DNA of 64,000 nt, taken from Neisseria macacae ATCC 33926. GTDB lineage: Bacteria; Pseudomonadota; Gammaproteobacteria; Burkholderiales; Neisseriaceae. Shown piece by piece: positions 11,581-18,479 of this stretch. Positions within the stretch are counted from its first letter, which is position 1. Each line of letters starts with the position of its first letter. Position numbers and translations under genes: made by a program. The notes under the pieces are model-generated. The model ran no database searches. It was not told the DNA's origin and worked only from the letters and a program-made list of their open reading frames with translations. The stretch covers positions 2,728,001-2,792,000 of the forward strand of contig NZ_CP094241.1 of assembly GCF_022749495.1 (NCBI RefSeq). The letters run 5' to 3'.

Positions 11581-12378
11581 TCAGACGACCTTATATTGTT
11601 GTGCCATTTCCTGCGAACGCTTGACGCAGGCTTCCACGCCTTGGGCAATGGCTTCGGCGACGCAGCATGATTTGAACGTTTCGATGGCTTCGTGGGTGGT
11701 TCCGCCTTTGGAAGTAACATTTTGCTGCAGTTTCGCGAAGTCTTCGCCGCTTTGCTCTGCCAAGGCAACTGCGCCTTTAAACGTGGCGAGACTGAGGGCG
11801 CGGGCATCTTCTTCGCTAAACCCTTGCGCCTGAGCGGCGGCTTGCAGCGCGCTAAGCAGGTAAAAGACGTAGGCGGGGCCGCTGCCGCTAATGCCTGTGA
11901 TATTGTGCAACTTGTCTTCTTCGTCCAACCAAACGGTTAAACCGACGGAACGCATAATCCGGTCGGCGGCGGCACGGTCGGCTTCGGATACTTCGGCTTC
12001 GGCAAACATGCCGGATACGCCCAAACCGATTTTTCCCGGCGTATTGGGCATGGTACGGACGATTCGGCGCGTTCCGCCAAGGTAGCGGCTGAGGGTATTA
12101 ATAGACAAACCGGCAGCGACGGAAAGCACCAATGCGCCGTTGATACGAACGTTGCGGCACGCGGCTTCCATGTCCTGCGGTTTGACGGCAAGAATCAAAA
12201 CGTCGTCTGAAAGCAGTTCGGGCAGCGACTCGGAAACTTCGACATTCAATTCTTTTGCCAAACGCTCGCGTTTTTCCGCGCCGCGATTGGCGATGTGGAT
12301 GCGGTATCCGCCCTGCTTGACCAATCCGCCCGCAATGGCAGCTGCCATATTGCCGCCGCCTAAAAAGTAGATGTTCAT
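11581..12378 (-). CDS. proC: Pyrroline-5-carboxylate reductase
   Basis: ProC makes proline from pyrroline-5-carboxylate using NAD(P)H. The 265-residue protein starts with the dinucleotide-binding glycine motif FLGGGNMAAAIAGG (residues 4-17) and carries the C-terminal family region with SGSGPAYVFYLL and TSKGGTTHEAIETF. I start at 12378, where AAGGAAA is well spaced, and not at the in-frame ATG 66 bases upstream, which lies within intergenic DUS sequence. The last codons (KVV then TGA) are exactly the DUS GGTCGTCTGA. Arrangement yggS, lipoprotein, proC, yggT on one strand is the usual neighbourhood, with a DUS hairpin between the lipoprotein gene and proC. Confidence 0.95.
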   Translation of the reverse strand: MNIYFLGGGNMAAAIAGGLVKQGGYRIHIANRGAEKRERLAKELNVEVSESLPELLSDDVLILAVKPQDMEAACRNVRINGALVLSVAAGLSINTLSRYLGGTRRIVRTMPNTPGKIGLGVSGMFAEAEVSEADRAAADRIMRSVGLTVWLDEEDKLHNITGISGSGPAYVFYLLSALQAAAQAQGFSEEDARALSLATFKGAVALAEQSGEDFAKLQQNVTSKGGTTHEAIETFKSCCVAEAIAQGVEACVKRSQEMAQQYKVV

Positions 12379-12415
12379 AAATTTCCTTAATTTTTTAAAT
12401 GAGATACATTTGCTG

Positions 12416-12472
12416 AGGTCGTCTGAAATGCCGTTTCCACCCAACCGGAAAAATTTCAGACGACCTTTTTAC
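12416..12472. terminator. Inverted DUS pair between the lipoprotein gene and proC
   Basis: AGGTCGTCTGAAAT and ATTTCAGACGACCTTTTT are separated by a 28-base loop. It lies directly at the stop codon of the upstream gene, so termination or attenuation before proC is likely. Confidence 0.6.
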
Positions 12473-12864
12473 CAACGGACGCTTTCGGGCAACGATGTTC
12501 GGTATAAACCCTGTTTTTCCAAACAATCCAATCCTTCTTGTTTGAAAGTTTCCGCCAAAGGGCGTTTATCGCGGGTGTGCCAATCCAGTCCGCAAGCTTC
12601 AAACTTTTTGATTTTCCTCATGAAATAATCATTAGCTGCGGTACGGTAAGCATTATCGTCAACAGAATAACTCCCGTCTGCCAAACGTGTTCCGCGGAAA
12701 TCCTCGATAGAAGGCGGCGGCTCGCCTTTAATTTCCCAAAAATCTATTGCTGCCGGCTTTTTGGGCTTACACCAGCCCGATAAGGACTCACATTGATACC
12801 AGCCCATCAACCGACAACCCGTTAAGGTCAAACCAAGCAAAAAGACCGAGATAATCTGTTTCAT
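12469..12864 (-). CDS. Small predicted lipoprotein, function unknown
   Basis: The 131-residue product begins with a short hydrophobic signal ending LTLTGC, a good lipobox, so it is probably a membrane-anchored lipoprotein. The mature part is polar, has four more Cys (in the segments WYQCES, GWCKPK, FEACGLDW and GLDCLEK) that could form disulfides, and no domain I recognise. The start ATG overlaps the yggS stop as ATGA, so translation is coupled. I chose this start over one 72 bases upstream because the longer version would lie inside yggS and lose the signal peptide. A role in envelope biology is an inference from export only. Confidence 0.75.
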   Translation of the reverse strand: MKQIISVFLLGLTLTGCRLMGWYQCESLSGWCKPKKPAAIDFWEIKGEPPPSIEDFRGTRLADGSYSVDDNAYRTAANDYFMRKIKKFEACGLDWHTRDKRPLAETFKQEGLDCLEKQGLYRTSLPESVRW

Positions 12865-13568
12865 TGACCATCTTTCCCTTTTTGCTCCCGCCTGCCGAAA
12901 ATCGCGCTGCCTATGCGCACATGTGTTGCGCCGCACGCGACCGCCACAGGCATATCGCCGGACATCCCCATAGACAATACATCCGCGCGAACACCCGCCG
13001 CGTTCAGGTCGGCAAGCAGTTTCTGCATGGTTTGGAACTGAACGCGCAATGCTTCATCATCGCTGTCGGCTTTGGCGACACACATCAATCCGCGTACAAC
13101 CACATTCGGCAACTTCGCCACTTCCACCGCCAGCGCGACCGCCTCATCGGGCGCAACGCCGTGTTTCGCCTCCTCGCCCGCGATATTGACTTCGATGCAC
13201 ACCTGCAAAGGCGGCATTTCGGGCGGACGCTGTTCGCTCAGGCGGCGGGCGGTTTTCAGACGACCTATCGTATGCACCCAATGCGCGCGTTCGGCGACAA
13301 ATTTGGTCTTGTTTGACTGCACATCGCCGATGACGTGCCAAACAATGTCGGGCAAATCCGCGAGCGTTTCCGTTTTTTCGTACCACTCCTGAATATAGTT
13401 TTCACCAAAATCACGCTGTCCTGCGGCATATACCTCGCGGATGTCGTCTGAAGGGAAGGTTTTGCTGACCGCAATCAAACCCACTTCGCCCGCCTGCCTG
13501 CCCGCCTTTTGCTCGGCTTCGGCAATGCGTCGTTTCACCTCCGCATAATTTTGTTGCAATACCGACAT
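12861..13568 (-). CDS. yggS: YggS/PROSC family pyridoxal phosphate homeostasis protein
   Basis: The 235-residue protein is a single-domain TIM-barrel PLP-binding protein that buffers vitamin B6 and affects amino acid metabolism. Family signatures are LIAVSKTFPSDDIREVY (with the PLP lysine in AVSK), FGENYIQEW and IGDVQSNK, plus the C-terminal SMGMSGDMPVAVACGATHVRIGSAIFG. Length is normal. Two DUS are absorbed in the reading frame: one is read GRLK, the other SDD(I). The gene is divergent from pilT across 179 bases. Its 3' end overlaps the lipoprotein start by four bases. Confidence 0.94.
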   Translation of the reverse strand: MSVLQQNYAEVKRRIAEAEQKAGRQAGEVGLIAVSKTFPSDDIREVYAAGQRDFGENYIQEWYEKTETLADLPDIVWHVIGDVQSNKTKFVAERAHWVHTIGRLKTARRLSEQRPPEMPPLQVCIEVNIAGEEAKHGVAPDEAVALAVEVAKLPNVVVRGLMCVAKADSDDEALRVQFQTMQKLLADLNAAGVRADVLSMGMSGDMPVAVACGATHVRIGSAIFGRREQKGKDGQ

Positions 13569-13747
13569 GATTTCTTCCTTTATTACATCAATTACAGCGA
13601 TTTTGAAAATTTTACTTGGTCTGAACGGTTTATGTATTTAAAATAATACAATTTATCGGGACCTGAACAGGGAAACGCCCGGCATTCCGCGTCCGCACTT
13701 TAAATCGGGTTCCGCCTCATTATTCTAAACTAAAACAAGGCCACATT

Positions 13748-14794
13748 ATGCAGATTACCGACTTACTCGCTTTCGGCGTCAAAAACAAAGCTTCCGACCT
13801 TCACTTAAGCGCCGGAATGTCCCCCATGATCCGTGTTCACGGCGACATCCGCCGCATCAACCTGCCCGAAATGTCCGCCGAAGAAGTCGGCAACATGGTT
13901 ACTTCGGTCATGAACGACCATCAGCGCAAACTGTTCCAACAAGATTTGGAAGTGGACTTCTCCTTCGAGCTGCCCAACGTCGCCCGTTTCCGTGTCAACG
14001 CATTTACCTCCAACCGCGGTCCTGCCGCCGTCTTCCGTACCATTCCGAGCGACGTATTGACGCTGGAAGACCTGCGCGCCCCACGTATTTTCCAAAAAAT
14101 CGCCGATAACCCGCGCGGCTTGGTACTGGTAACCGGTCCGACCGGTTCCGGTAAATCCACCACGCTGGCGGCGATGATCAACTACATCAACGAAACCCAA
14201 CCCGCACACATCCTCACCATCGAAGACCCGATCGAGTTCGTCCACCAAAGTAAAAAAGCCCTCGTCAACCAGCGCGAGTTGCACCAACACACCCACAGCT
14301 TTGCCAACGCCCTGCGTTCCGCATTGCGTGAAGACCCGGACGTGATTCTCGTGGGCGAGATGCGCGACCCCGAAACCATCGGTCTTGCGCTGACCGCCGC
14401 CGAAACCGGCCACTTGGTATTCGGTACGCTGCACACCACCGGCGCAGCCAAAACCGTAGACCGTATCGTCGACGTATTCCCTGCCGGCGAAAAAGAAATG
14501 GTGCGTTCGATGCTGTCCGAGTCCCTGCGCGCGGTCATTTCGCAAACCCTGCTGAAAACCCGCGACGGCAACGGCCGTGTTGCCGCACACGAAATTCTCA
14601 TCTCCACGCCCGCAGTGCGCAACCTGATCCGCGAAAACAAAATCGCCCAAATCAACTCCGCCCTGCAAACCGGTCAAGCACACGGCATGCAAACCCTCGA
14701 CCAAGCGCTGCAAACCCTCGTCCGCCAAGGCACCATCAGCCCCGACGTAGCCCGCAGTAAAGCGCAAAACAGCGACAGCATGACCATCGTCTGA
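13748..14794 (+). CDS. pilT: Type IV pilus retraction ATPase PilT
   Basis: PilT is the hexameric cytoplasmic ATPase that pulls type IV pili back, giving twitching motility and the force for DNA uptake. The 348-residue protein has Walker A GPTGSGKST (130-138), the Asp box, Walker B with DPDVILVGEMRD, the His box GHLVFGTLHTTGAA, and a variant of the retraction motif AIRNLIRE (AVRNLIRENKIAQI). All catalytic elements are present. It is followed 168 bases later by pilU on the same strand, the standard neisserial order. The upstream gap shared with yggS contains an AT-rich region with possible but weak promoter hexamers. Confidence 0.98.
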   Translation: MQITDLLAFGVKNKASDLHLSAGMSPMIRVHGDIRRINLPEMSAEEVGNMVTSVMNDHQRKLFQQDLEVDFSFELPNVARFRVNAFTSNRGPAAVFRTIPSDVLTLEDLRAPRIFQKIADNPRGLVLVTGPTGSGKSTTLAAMINYINETQPAHILTIEDPIEFVHQSKKALVNQRELHQHTHSFANALRSALREDPDVILVGEMRDPETIGLALTAAETGHLVFGTLHTTGAAKTVDRIVDVFPAGEKEMVRSMLSESLRAVISQTLLKTRDGNGRVAAHEILISTPAVRNLIRENKIAQINSALQTGQAHGMQTLDQALQTLVRQGTISPDVARSKAQNSDSMTIV

Positions 14795-14823
14795 TCAGCA
14801 CATTCCATTATCGGGAACAGACA

Positions 14824-14883
14824 AGGTCGTCTGAAACGCACTTTATACAACGAGGAAGCCCGTTTCCCGTTTTCAGACGACCT
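14824..14883. terminator. Inverted DUS pair between pilT and pilU
   Basis: AGGTCGTCTGAA (14824-14835) faces TTCAGACGACCT (14872-14883) with a 36-base loop. It may attenuate read-through from pilT into pilU; no strong T-run follows on the plus strand. Confidence 0.45.
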
Positions 14884-14962
14884 CCGTAAGGCAGGCAATA
14901 CCCAATAACAAACAAACCGCCCGCCGGTCTCAATATTCACTTACTTATAAAGAGTACACAAA

Positions 14963-16195
14963 ATGAGCGAAACAACTCCTTTACACAACTTACTCAGCGA
15001 AATGGTGCAAGCCTACTCGCAAAAAAACCAACCGCCACATATTCCCACTCCCGCCGAAATCGGCACACACCTCCATCCCCTGCTCGACCGTATGTGCGTC
15101 GAAGCAGAAAAACGCGGCGCATCCGACATCTTCATCAGCGCAGGTTTCCCGCCTGCCGTCAAAGTCAGCGGCACCCTGACCCCCGTCCCGCACAAAGCCC
15201 TGACTGGCGAAGACACTGCCGCCATCGTCGAATCCACCATGAACCCCGAGCAGCTTGAGACCTTCAACCGCGAATGGGAACTCAACTACTCCGTCCAATC
15301 CCGCAGCAACACCCGTTACCGCGTCAACGCCTACCACGAACAAGGCCGCGTCGGCATGGTCTTGCGCCGTATCAACCAAGAAATCCCCGAAATGGAGAGC
15401 CTCGGCCTGCCCGCCAAACTCAAAGACCTCTCCCTTTCCCCGCGCGGCCTGCTGATCCTTGCCGGCCCGACCGGTTCCGGTAAATCGACCACCATGGCAT
15501 CCATGCTCGACTACCGCAACCACAAAATGCCCGGCCACATCGTCACCATCGAAGACCCGATCGAATTCATCTACAAACCCCGCCGCAGCATCTTCACCCA
15601 GCGCGAAGTCGGCATCGACACCAACGACTGGAAAATCGCCGTTCAAAGCGCGATGCGTCAAGCGCCCGACGTCGTCTGTATCGGCGAGGTGCGCAGCGAA
15701 GCCAGTATGGAATACGCCCTCCAGCTTGCCCAAACCGGCCACTTGTGCGTCTTCACCATCCACGCCAACACCGCCGCCCAAACCATCGAACGTATCATCA
15801 ACTTCTACCAAGAAGACCGACGCAAACAGGTCCTCATGGATTTGGCACTCAACCTGACCGGCATCATCGGCCAGCGCCTCGCCATCAAGAAAAACCGCAG
15901 CCAGCGTACCGCCGTCGTCGACCTTCTGCTCAACACACCCGCCATGCAGGATTTGATTTTCAAAGGTGAACTCATGGAAATCCGCGAACTCATGATGCGC
16001 TCCGGCACTGACGGCATGCAGACCTTCGACCAACACCTGTTCGAACTCTACATCCAAGGTCAAATCGAATACGACGAAGCCCTGCGCCAAGCCGTTTCCA
16101 CCAACGACCTGCGCCTGCGCATCCAAATGCACGAAGAAGGCAACGACCCCGACCGCCTCTACGACCGCATCAGCGATTTGAACCTGATTTCGTAA
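14963..16195 (+). CDS. pilU: PilT-like retraction accessory ATPase PilU
   Basis: PilU is a PilT paralogue that helps PilT when retraction needs high force. The 410-residue protein is longer than PilT through an N-terminal extension of about 45 residues and a longer C-terminus. It has Walker A GPTGSGKST (168-176), ITIEDPIEF-type Asp box, Walker B region DVVCIGEVRS and the His box GHLCVFTIHANTA. The start follows an AAAGAG motif. Immediately downstream, one arm of a DUS hairpin (16219-16230) is separated from its partner (17484-17495) by an insertion sequence, so the native terminator has been split. Confidence 0.96.
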   Translation: MSETTPLHNLLSEMVQAYSQKNQPPHIPTPAEIGTHLHPLLDRMCVEAEKRGASDIFISAGFPPAVKVSGTLTPVPHKALTGEDTAAIVESTMNPEQLETFNREWELNYSVQSRSNTRYRVNAYHEQGRVGMVLRRINQEIPEMESLGLPAKLKDLSLSPRGLLILAGPTGSGKSTTMASMLDYRNHKMPGHIVTIEDPIEFIYKPRRSIFTQREVGIDTNDWKIAVQSAMRQAPDVVCIGEVRSEASMEYALQLAQTGHLCVFTIHANTAAQTIERIINFYQEDRRKQVLMDLALNLTGIIGQRLAIKKNRSQRTAVVDLLLNTPAMQDLIFKGELMEIRELMMRSGTDGMQTFDQHLFELYIQGQIEYDEALRQAVSTNDLRLRIQMHEEGNDPDRLYDRISDLNLIS

Positions 16196-16289
16196 ATACC
16201 CGATTTCAGGCAAAACAAAGGTCGTCTGAAAACTGAACTGCACCCCAAAAGTTGGACATCCCCTCCAACTCACAAGGTGCAGTTTTTTT

Positions 16290-16640
16290 ATGAGCAAATA
16301 TACATTACACTTCAAATACCAAGCCGTACTCCACTACCTGCATATACGCAGCCAACAGCGTACCGCAGACCACTACGGCATTTCCCGAACCCACCTGAGA
16401 CGATGGATACGCGCCTATCAAGAAGGCGGTATCGGCGCACTCGAACATCCCCAATCCAAAACCATGACCCAACACCGCAAAAACCCCTTCATCGCAGATA
16501 AACCCGACCAAGAAAAAACGCAGGCAGAGCTTATTGAAGAGTTGTGCTATATGCGCGCAAAGGTTGCCTACCTAAAGGAGTTAAAAGCCCTCAGCCAAAA
16601 GCAGACCGCAAAGGACAAAGCCAAACCGTCCAAACACTGA
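16290..16640 (+). CDS. IS3-family transposase OrfA
   Basis: OrfA (116 residues) is the DNA-binding half of the transposase. It contains a helix-turn-helix of the IS150/InsJ type (QRTADHYGISRTHLRRWIRAY, about residues 22-43) and ends in a Leu/Lys-rich stretch (AKVAYLKELKALSQKQ) that is part of the coiled coil preceding frameshifting. The last 97 bases overlap orfB, which is in the -1 frame. The overlap has A-rich runs (TTAAAAG at 16581 and CCAAAAG at 16595) where slippage could occur, but there is no perfect A6G heptamer, so the exact site is not resolved. Confidence 0.9.
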   Translation: MSKYTLHFKYQAVLHYLHIRSQQRTADHYGISRTHLRRWIRAYQEGGIGALEHPQSKTMTQHRKNPFIADKPDQEKTQAELIEELCYMRAKVAYLKELKALSQKQTAKDKAKPSKH

Positions 16641-17440
16641 GGGCGCAACACCCGCTCAAATACCTACTGCACATCGCAAACCTGCCCCAAAGCAGCTTTT
16701 ACTACCACAACCAAGACCGACCCGACCCCGACGCAGCCGACAAAGCCCTCCTCGTCGAAACCTACCGGCGGCATAAAGGACGCTACGGACAAAGGCGCAT
16801 TGCCGCCGCATTGGGTTGGAACCGCAAAAAAGCGGCGCGGTTGATGAAGCAGTTGGAACTGAAAGCCCTCATACGGGCGAAAAAAGCCTACCGCCATCCC
16901 GCCATGGGCGAGATATCGGAACACCTCCTCAAACGCCGGTTCAAAGCCCGAAAGCCTAACGAAAAATGGCTGACCGACGTTACCGAACTCAAAGGGAAGG
17001 ACGGCAAACTGTACCTCTCGCCGATATTGGACCTGTTCAACCGGGAAATCGTCGCCTACGCCATGAGCCGCAATGCCAACAGCGAAATGGTGAAGGAAAT
17101 GCTCGAAAAAGCCGCCCCCCGTCTGACTGCTAAAGGAACGATGCTTCATTCGGACCAAGGTGTGCTGTACCGTACGGCGGGGTATAGGGAATTGCTTGCG
17201 GAGCATTCCATGGTTCAAAGCATGTCGCGAAAGGCGAACTGTTGGGACAATGCGCCGATGGAAAGCTTCTTTGCGGTGTTGAAGACGGAGTGTTTCTATA
17301 ACGCAGGTGAATTGACAGTAGATGAATTGATGAAGCAGATAGATGACTATATGGATTACTACAACCGGGAGCGTTGCAGTTTGAAATTGAAAAAGCTGAG
17401 TCCTGTCGCATACAGAACCCAGCTTGCACAGAGCGCCTGA
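16544..17440 (+). CDS. IS3-family transposase OrfB (rve integrase domain)
   Basis: OrfB supplies the catalytic domain, produced as an OrfAB fusion by -1 frameshift. The DDE triad is visible: Asp in WLTDVTELKG, Asp in MLHSDQGVLY, and Glu in APMESFFAVLK, with the usual 35-residue spacing in the last pair. The C-terminus YYNRERCSLKLKKLSPVAYR is standard for the group. An upstream HTH_21-like region (YGQRRIAAALGWNRKKAARLMK) is present. The ATG at 16544 is only the first in frame; independent translation is possible but not needed. Nothing appears disrupted. Confidence 0.93.
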   Translation: MLYARKGCLPKGVKSPQPKADRKGQSQTVQTLRAQHPLKYLLHIANLPQSSFYYHNQDRPDPDAADKALLVETYRRHKGRYGQRRIAAALGWNRKKAARLMKQLELKALIRAKKAYRHPAMGEISEHLLKRRFKARKPNEKWLTDVTELKGKDGKLYLSPILDLFNREIVAYAMSRNANSEMVKEMLEKAAPRLTAKGTMLHSDQGVLYRTAGYRELLAEHSMVQSMSRKANCWDNAPMESFFAVLKTECFYNAGELTVDELMKQIDDYMDYYNRERCSLKLKKLSPVAYRTQLAQSA

Positions 17441-17480
17441 ATAGGCTTTTATGAGTGTCCAAGATTTGGGGGCCAGTTCA

Positions 17481-17840
17481 GTTTTCAGACGACCTTTGTC
17501 GCGCTTATGGCAATAAAGCCACACCGATCAATGTAAACTGCCATTTAAGCCTTTATCATTTTTCCCGCACTCCGCCTCTGCTGCCAAACGCGCCCCTCTC
17601 CACACAGCAAGGTTCATAAATCTTCATACTTTTCATCGCACTTTACGCAAATTATAAATCGCGCACCTCGATATTTCGGGCGATACAAATTCAGCCGTTT
17701 CAATGAATTACAAACGTTAAGCACTTGAGAAGATGGGTAACGCCTCGGCAAAGGCGGTTGCGGCTCATCCGCAAGCATCCGATACTGGATTCGTCGGAAG
17801 CAGAAACACGCTTCCTGTTTATCCGTGAAGGAGCATTATC
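17481..17840. other. Intergenic region before the outer membrane protein gene
   Basis: The first 15 bases are the right arm of the IS-split DUS hairpin (17484-17495). The remainder is moderately AT-rich with TTATAAAT near 17651 as a possible -10 and no convincing -35. A GC-rich inverted segment (GCCTCGGCAAAGGC, about 17741-17755) lies in the leader. I see no gene. Confidence 0.4.
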
Positions 17841-18377
17841 ATGAAAAAAACCTTACTGACTGTTTTATTGGCTACCGCTTCCGCCATCACTTTCGCTGAT
17901 GGTTCTTTTACCGGCGCAGGCTTGGAAGTCGGCGCGGGCGCAACCAAAAGTGATGTGCGCAATGTCAATCTGAACGAAAAAACCAAAGGCGACGTTGCCG
18001 TACGCGGCAGCTACAACACACAATTCGGACAAAGCAACTGGATTGGCGGCGTTGAAGCCGGCGTTAAACCGCTGCACCGCAAAATCGCGGGCAATGCGAA
18101 ACAAAAAGTCGATGCCAACGTTTCCTACGTCCAAGGCTACCGCCTGACCGACAACGCGCTGGCTTACGGTAAGGTCGGCTACCACTACGGCCGCTTCGAC
18201 AATCTGGGCGCGAAACGCAACAATATGAACGGCCTCGGCTACGGCGTGGGCGCGAAATACGCCGTTGCGCCGAATGTCGAAGTCGGCGCCGAATGGGAGC
18301 AAACCCGTTATAAAAAAGACAATTTGAAAGTCCACAACAACAGCTACATGGCTACTGTCGGCTACCGCTTCAAATAA
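17841..18377 (+). CDS. Small beta-barrel outer membrane protein (opacity/OmpA-like barrel)
   Basis: The 178-residue product has a clear signal peptide (MKKTLLTVLLATASAITFA, cut before DG) and then alternating hydrophobic-polar strands ending in Tyr or Phe pairs, consistent with an eight-stranded barrel such as NspA or Opa-type proteins. Glycine-rich turns (GAGLEVGAGAT, GLGYGVGAKY) support this. The C-terminus is YRFK: the usual terminal Phe recognised by the BAM complex is followed by one Lys. GAAGGAG precedes the start. A DUS pair terminates the gene. Whether it acts in adhesion or as a structural protein cannot be told from sequence. Confidence 0.8.
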   Translation: MKKTLLTVLLATASAITFADGSFTGAGLEVGAGATKSDVRNVNLNEKTKGDVAVRGSYNTQFGQSNWIGGVEAGVKPLHRKIAGNAKQKVDANVSYVQGYRLTDNALAYGKVGYHYGRFDNLGAKRNNMNGLGYGVGAKYAVAPNVEVGAEWEQTRYKKDNLKVHNNSYMATVGYRFK

Positions 18378-18393
18378 TCTTTTTTAAACAGAC

Positions 18394-18437
18394 AAAGGTC
18401 GTCTGAAACCGGATTTACGGTTTCAGACGACCTTTTT
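18394..18437. terminator. Inverted DUS pair between the OMP gene and rne
   Basis: AAAGGTCGTCTGAAACCG and CGGTTTCAGACGACCTTTTT make a near-perfect stem with a six-base loop. It lies between convergent genes and can serve both. Confidence 0.85.
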
Positions 18438-18479
18438 GTCGATTCGGGCATCTTAAACGATGCCCTCTTCTTTCAGCCT

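Larger units (their letters stand above)
16234..17480 (+). mobile_element. Complete IS3-family (IS150-like) insertion sequence
   Basis: The 1,247-bp element has terminal inverted repeats of about 25 bases: TGAACTGCACCCCAAAAGTT on the left and the complement of AGATTTGGGGGCCAGTTCA on the right. It encodes two overlapping frames (orfA, orfB) as expected for IS3-family transposases made by -1 frameshifting. Both frames are intact, so it may be active. The outer flanks (GAAAAC on the left, GTTTTC on the right) are the two arms of a DUS palindrome, hence no simple direct target duplication is visible. Confidence 0.92.

Noticed and set aside
14990..16315. 441-codon frame antisense to pilU
   Set aside because: Shadow of pilU; no ribosome site and no recognisable domain.
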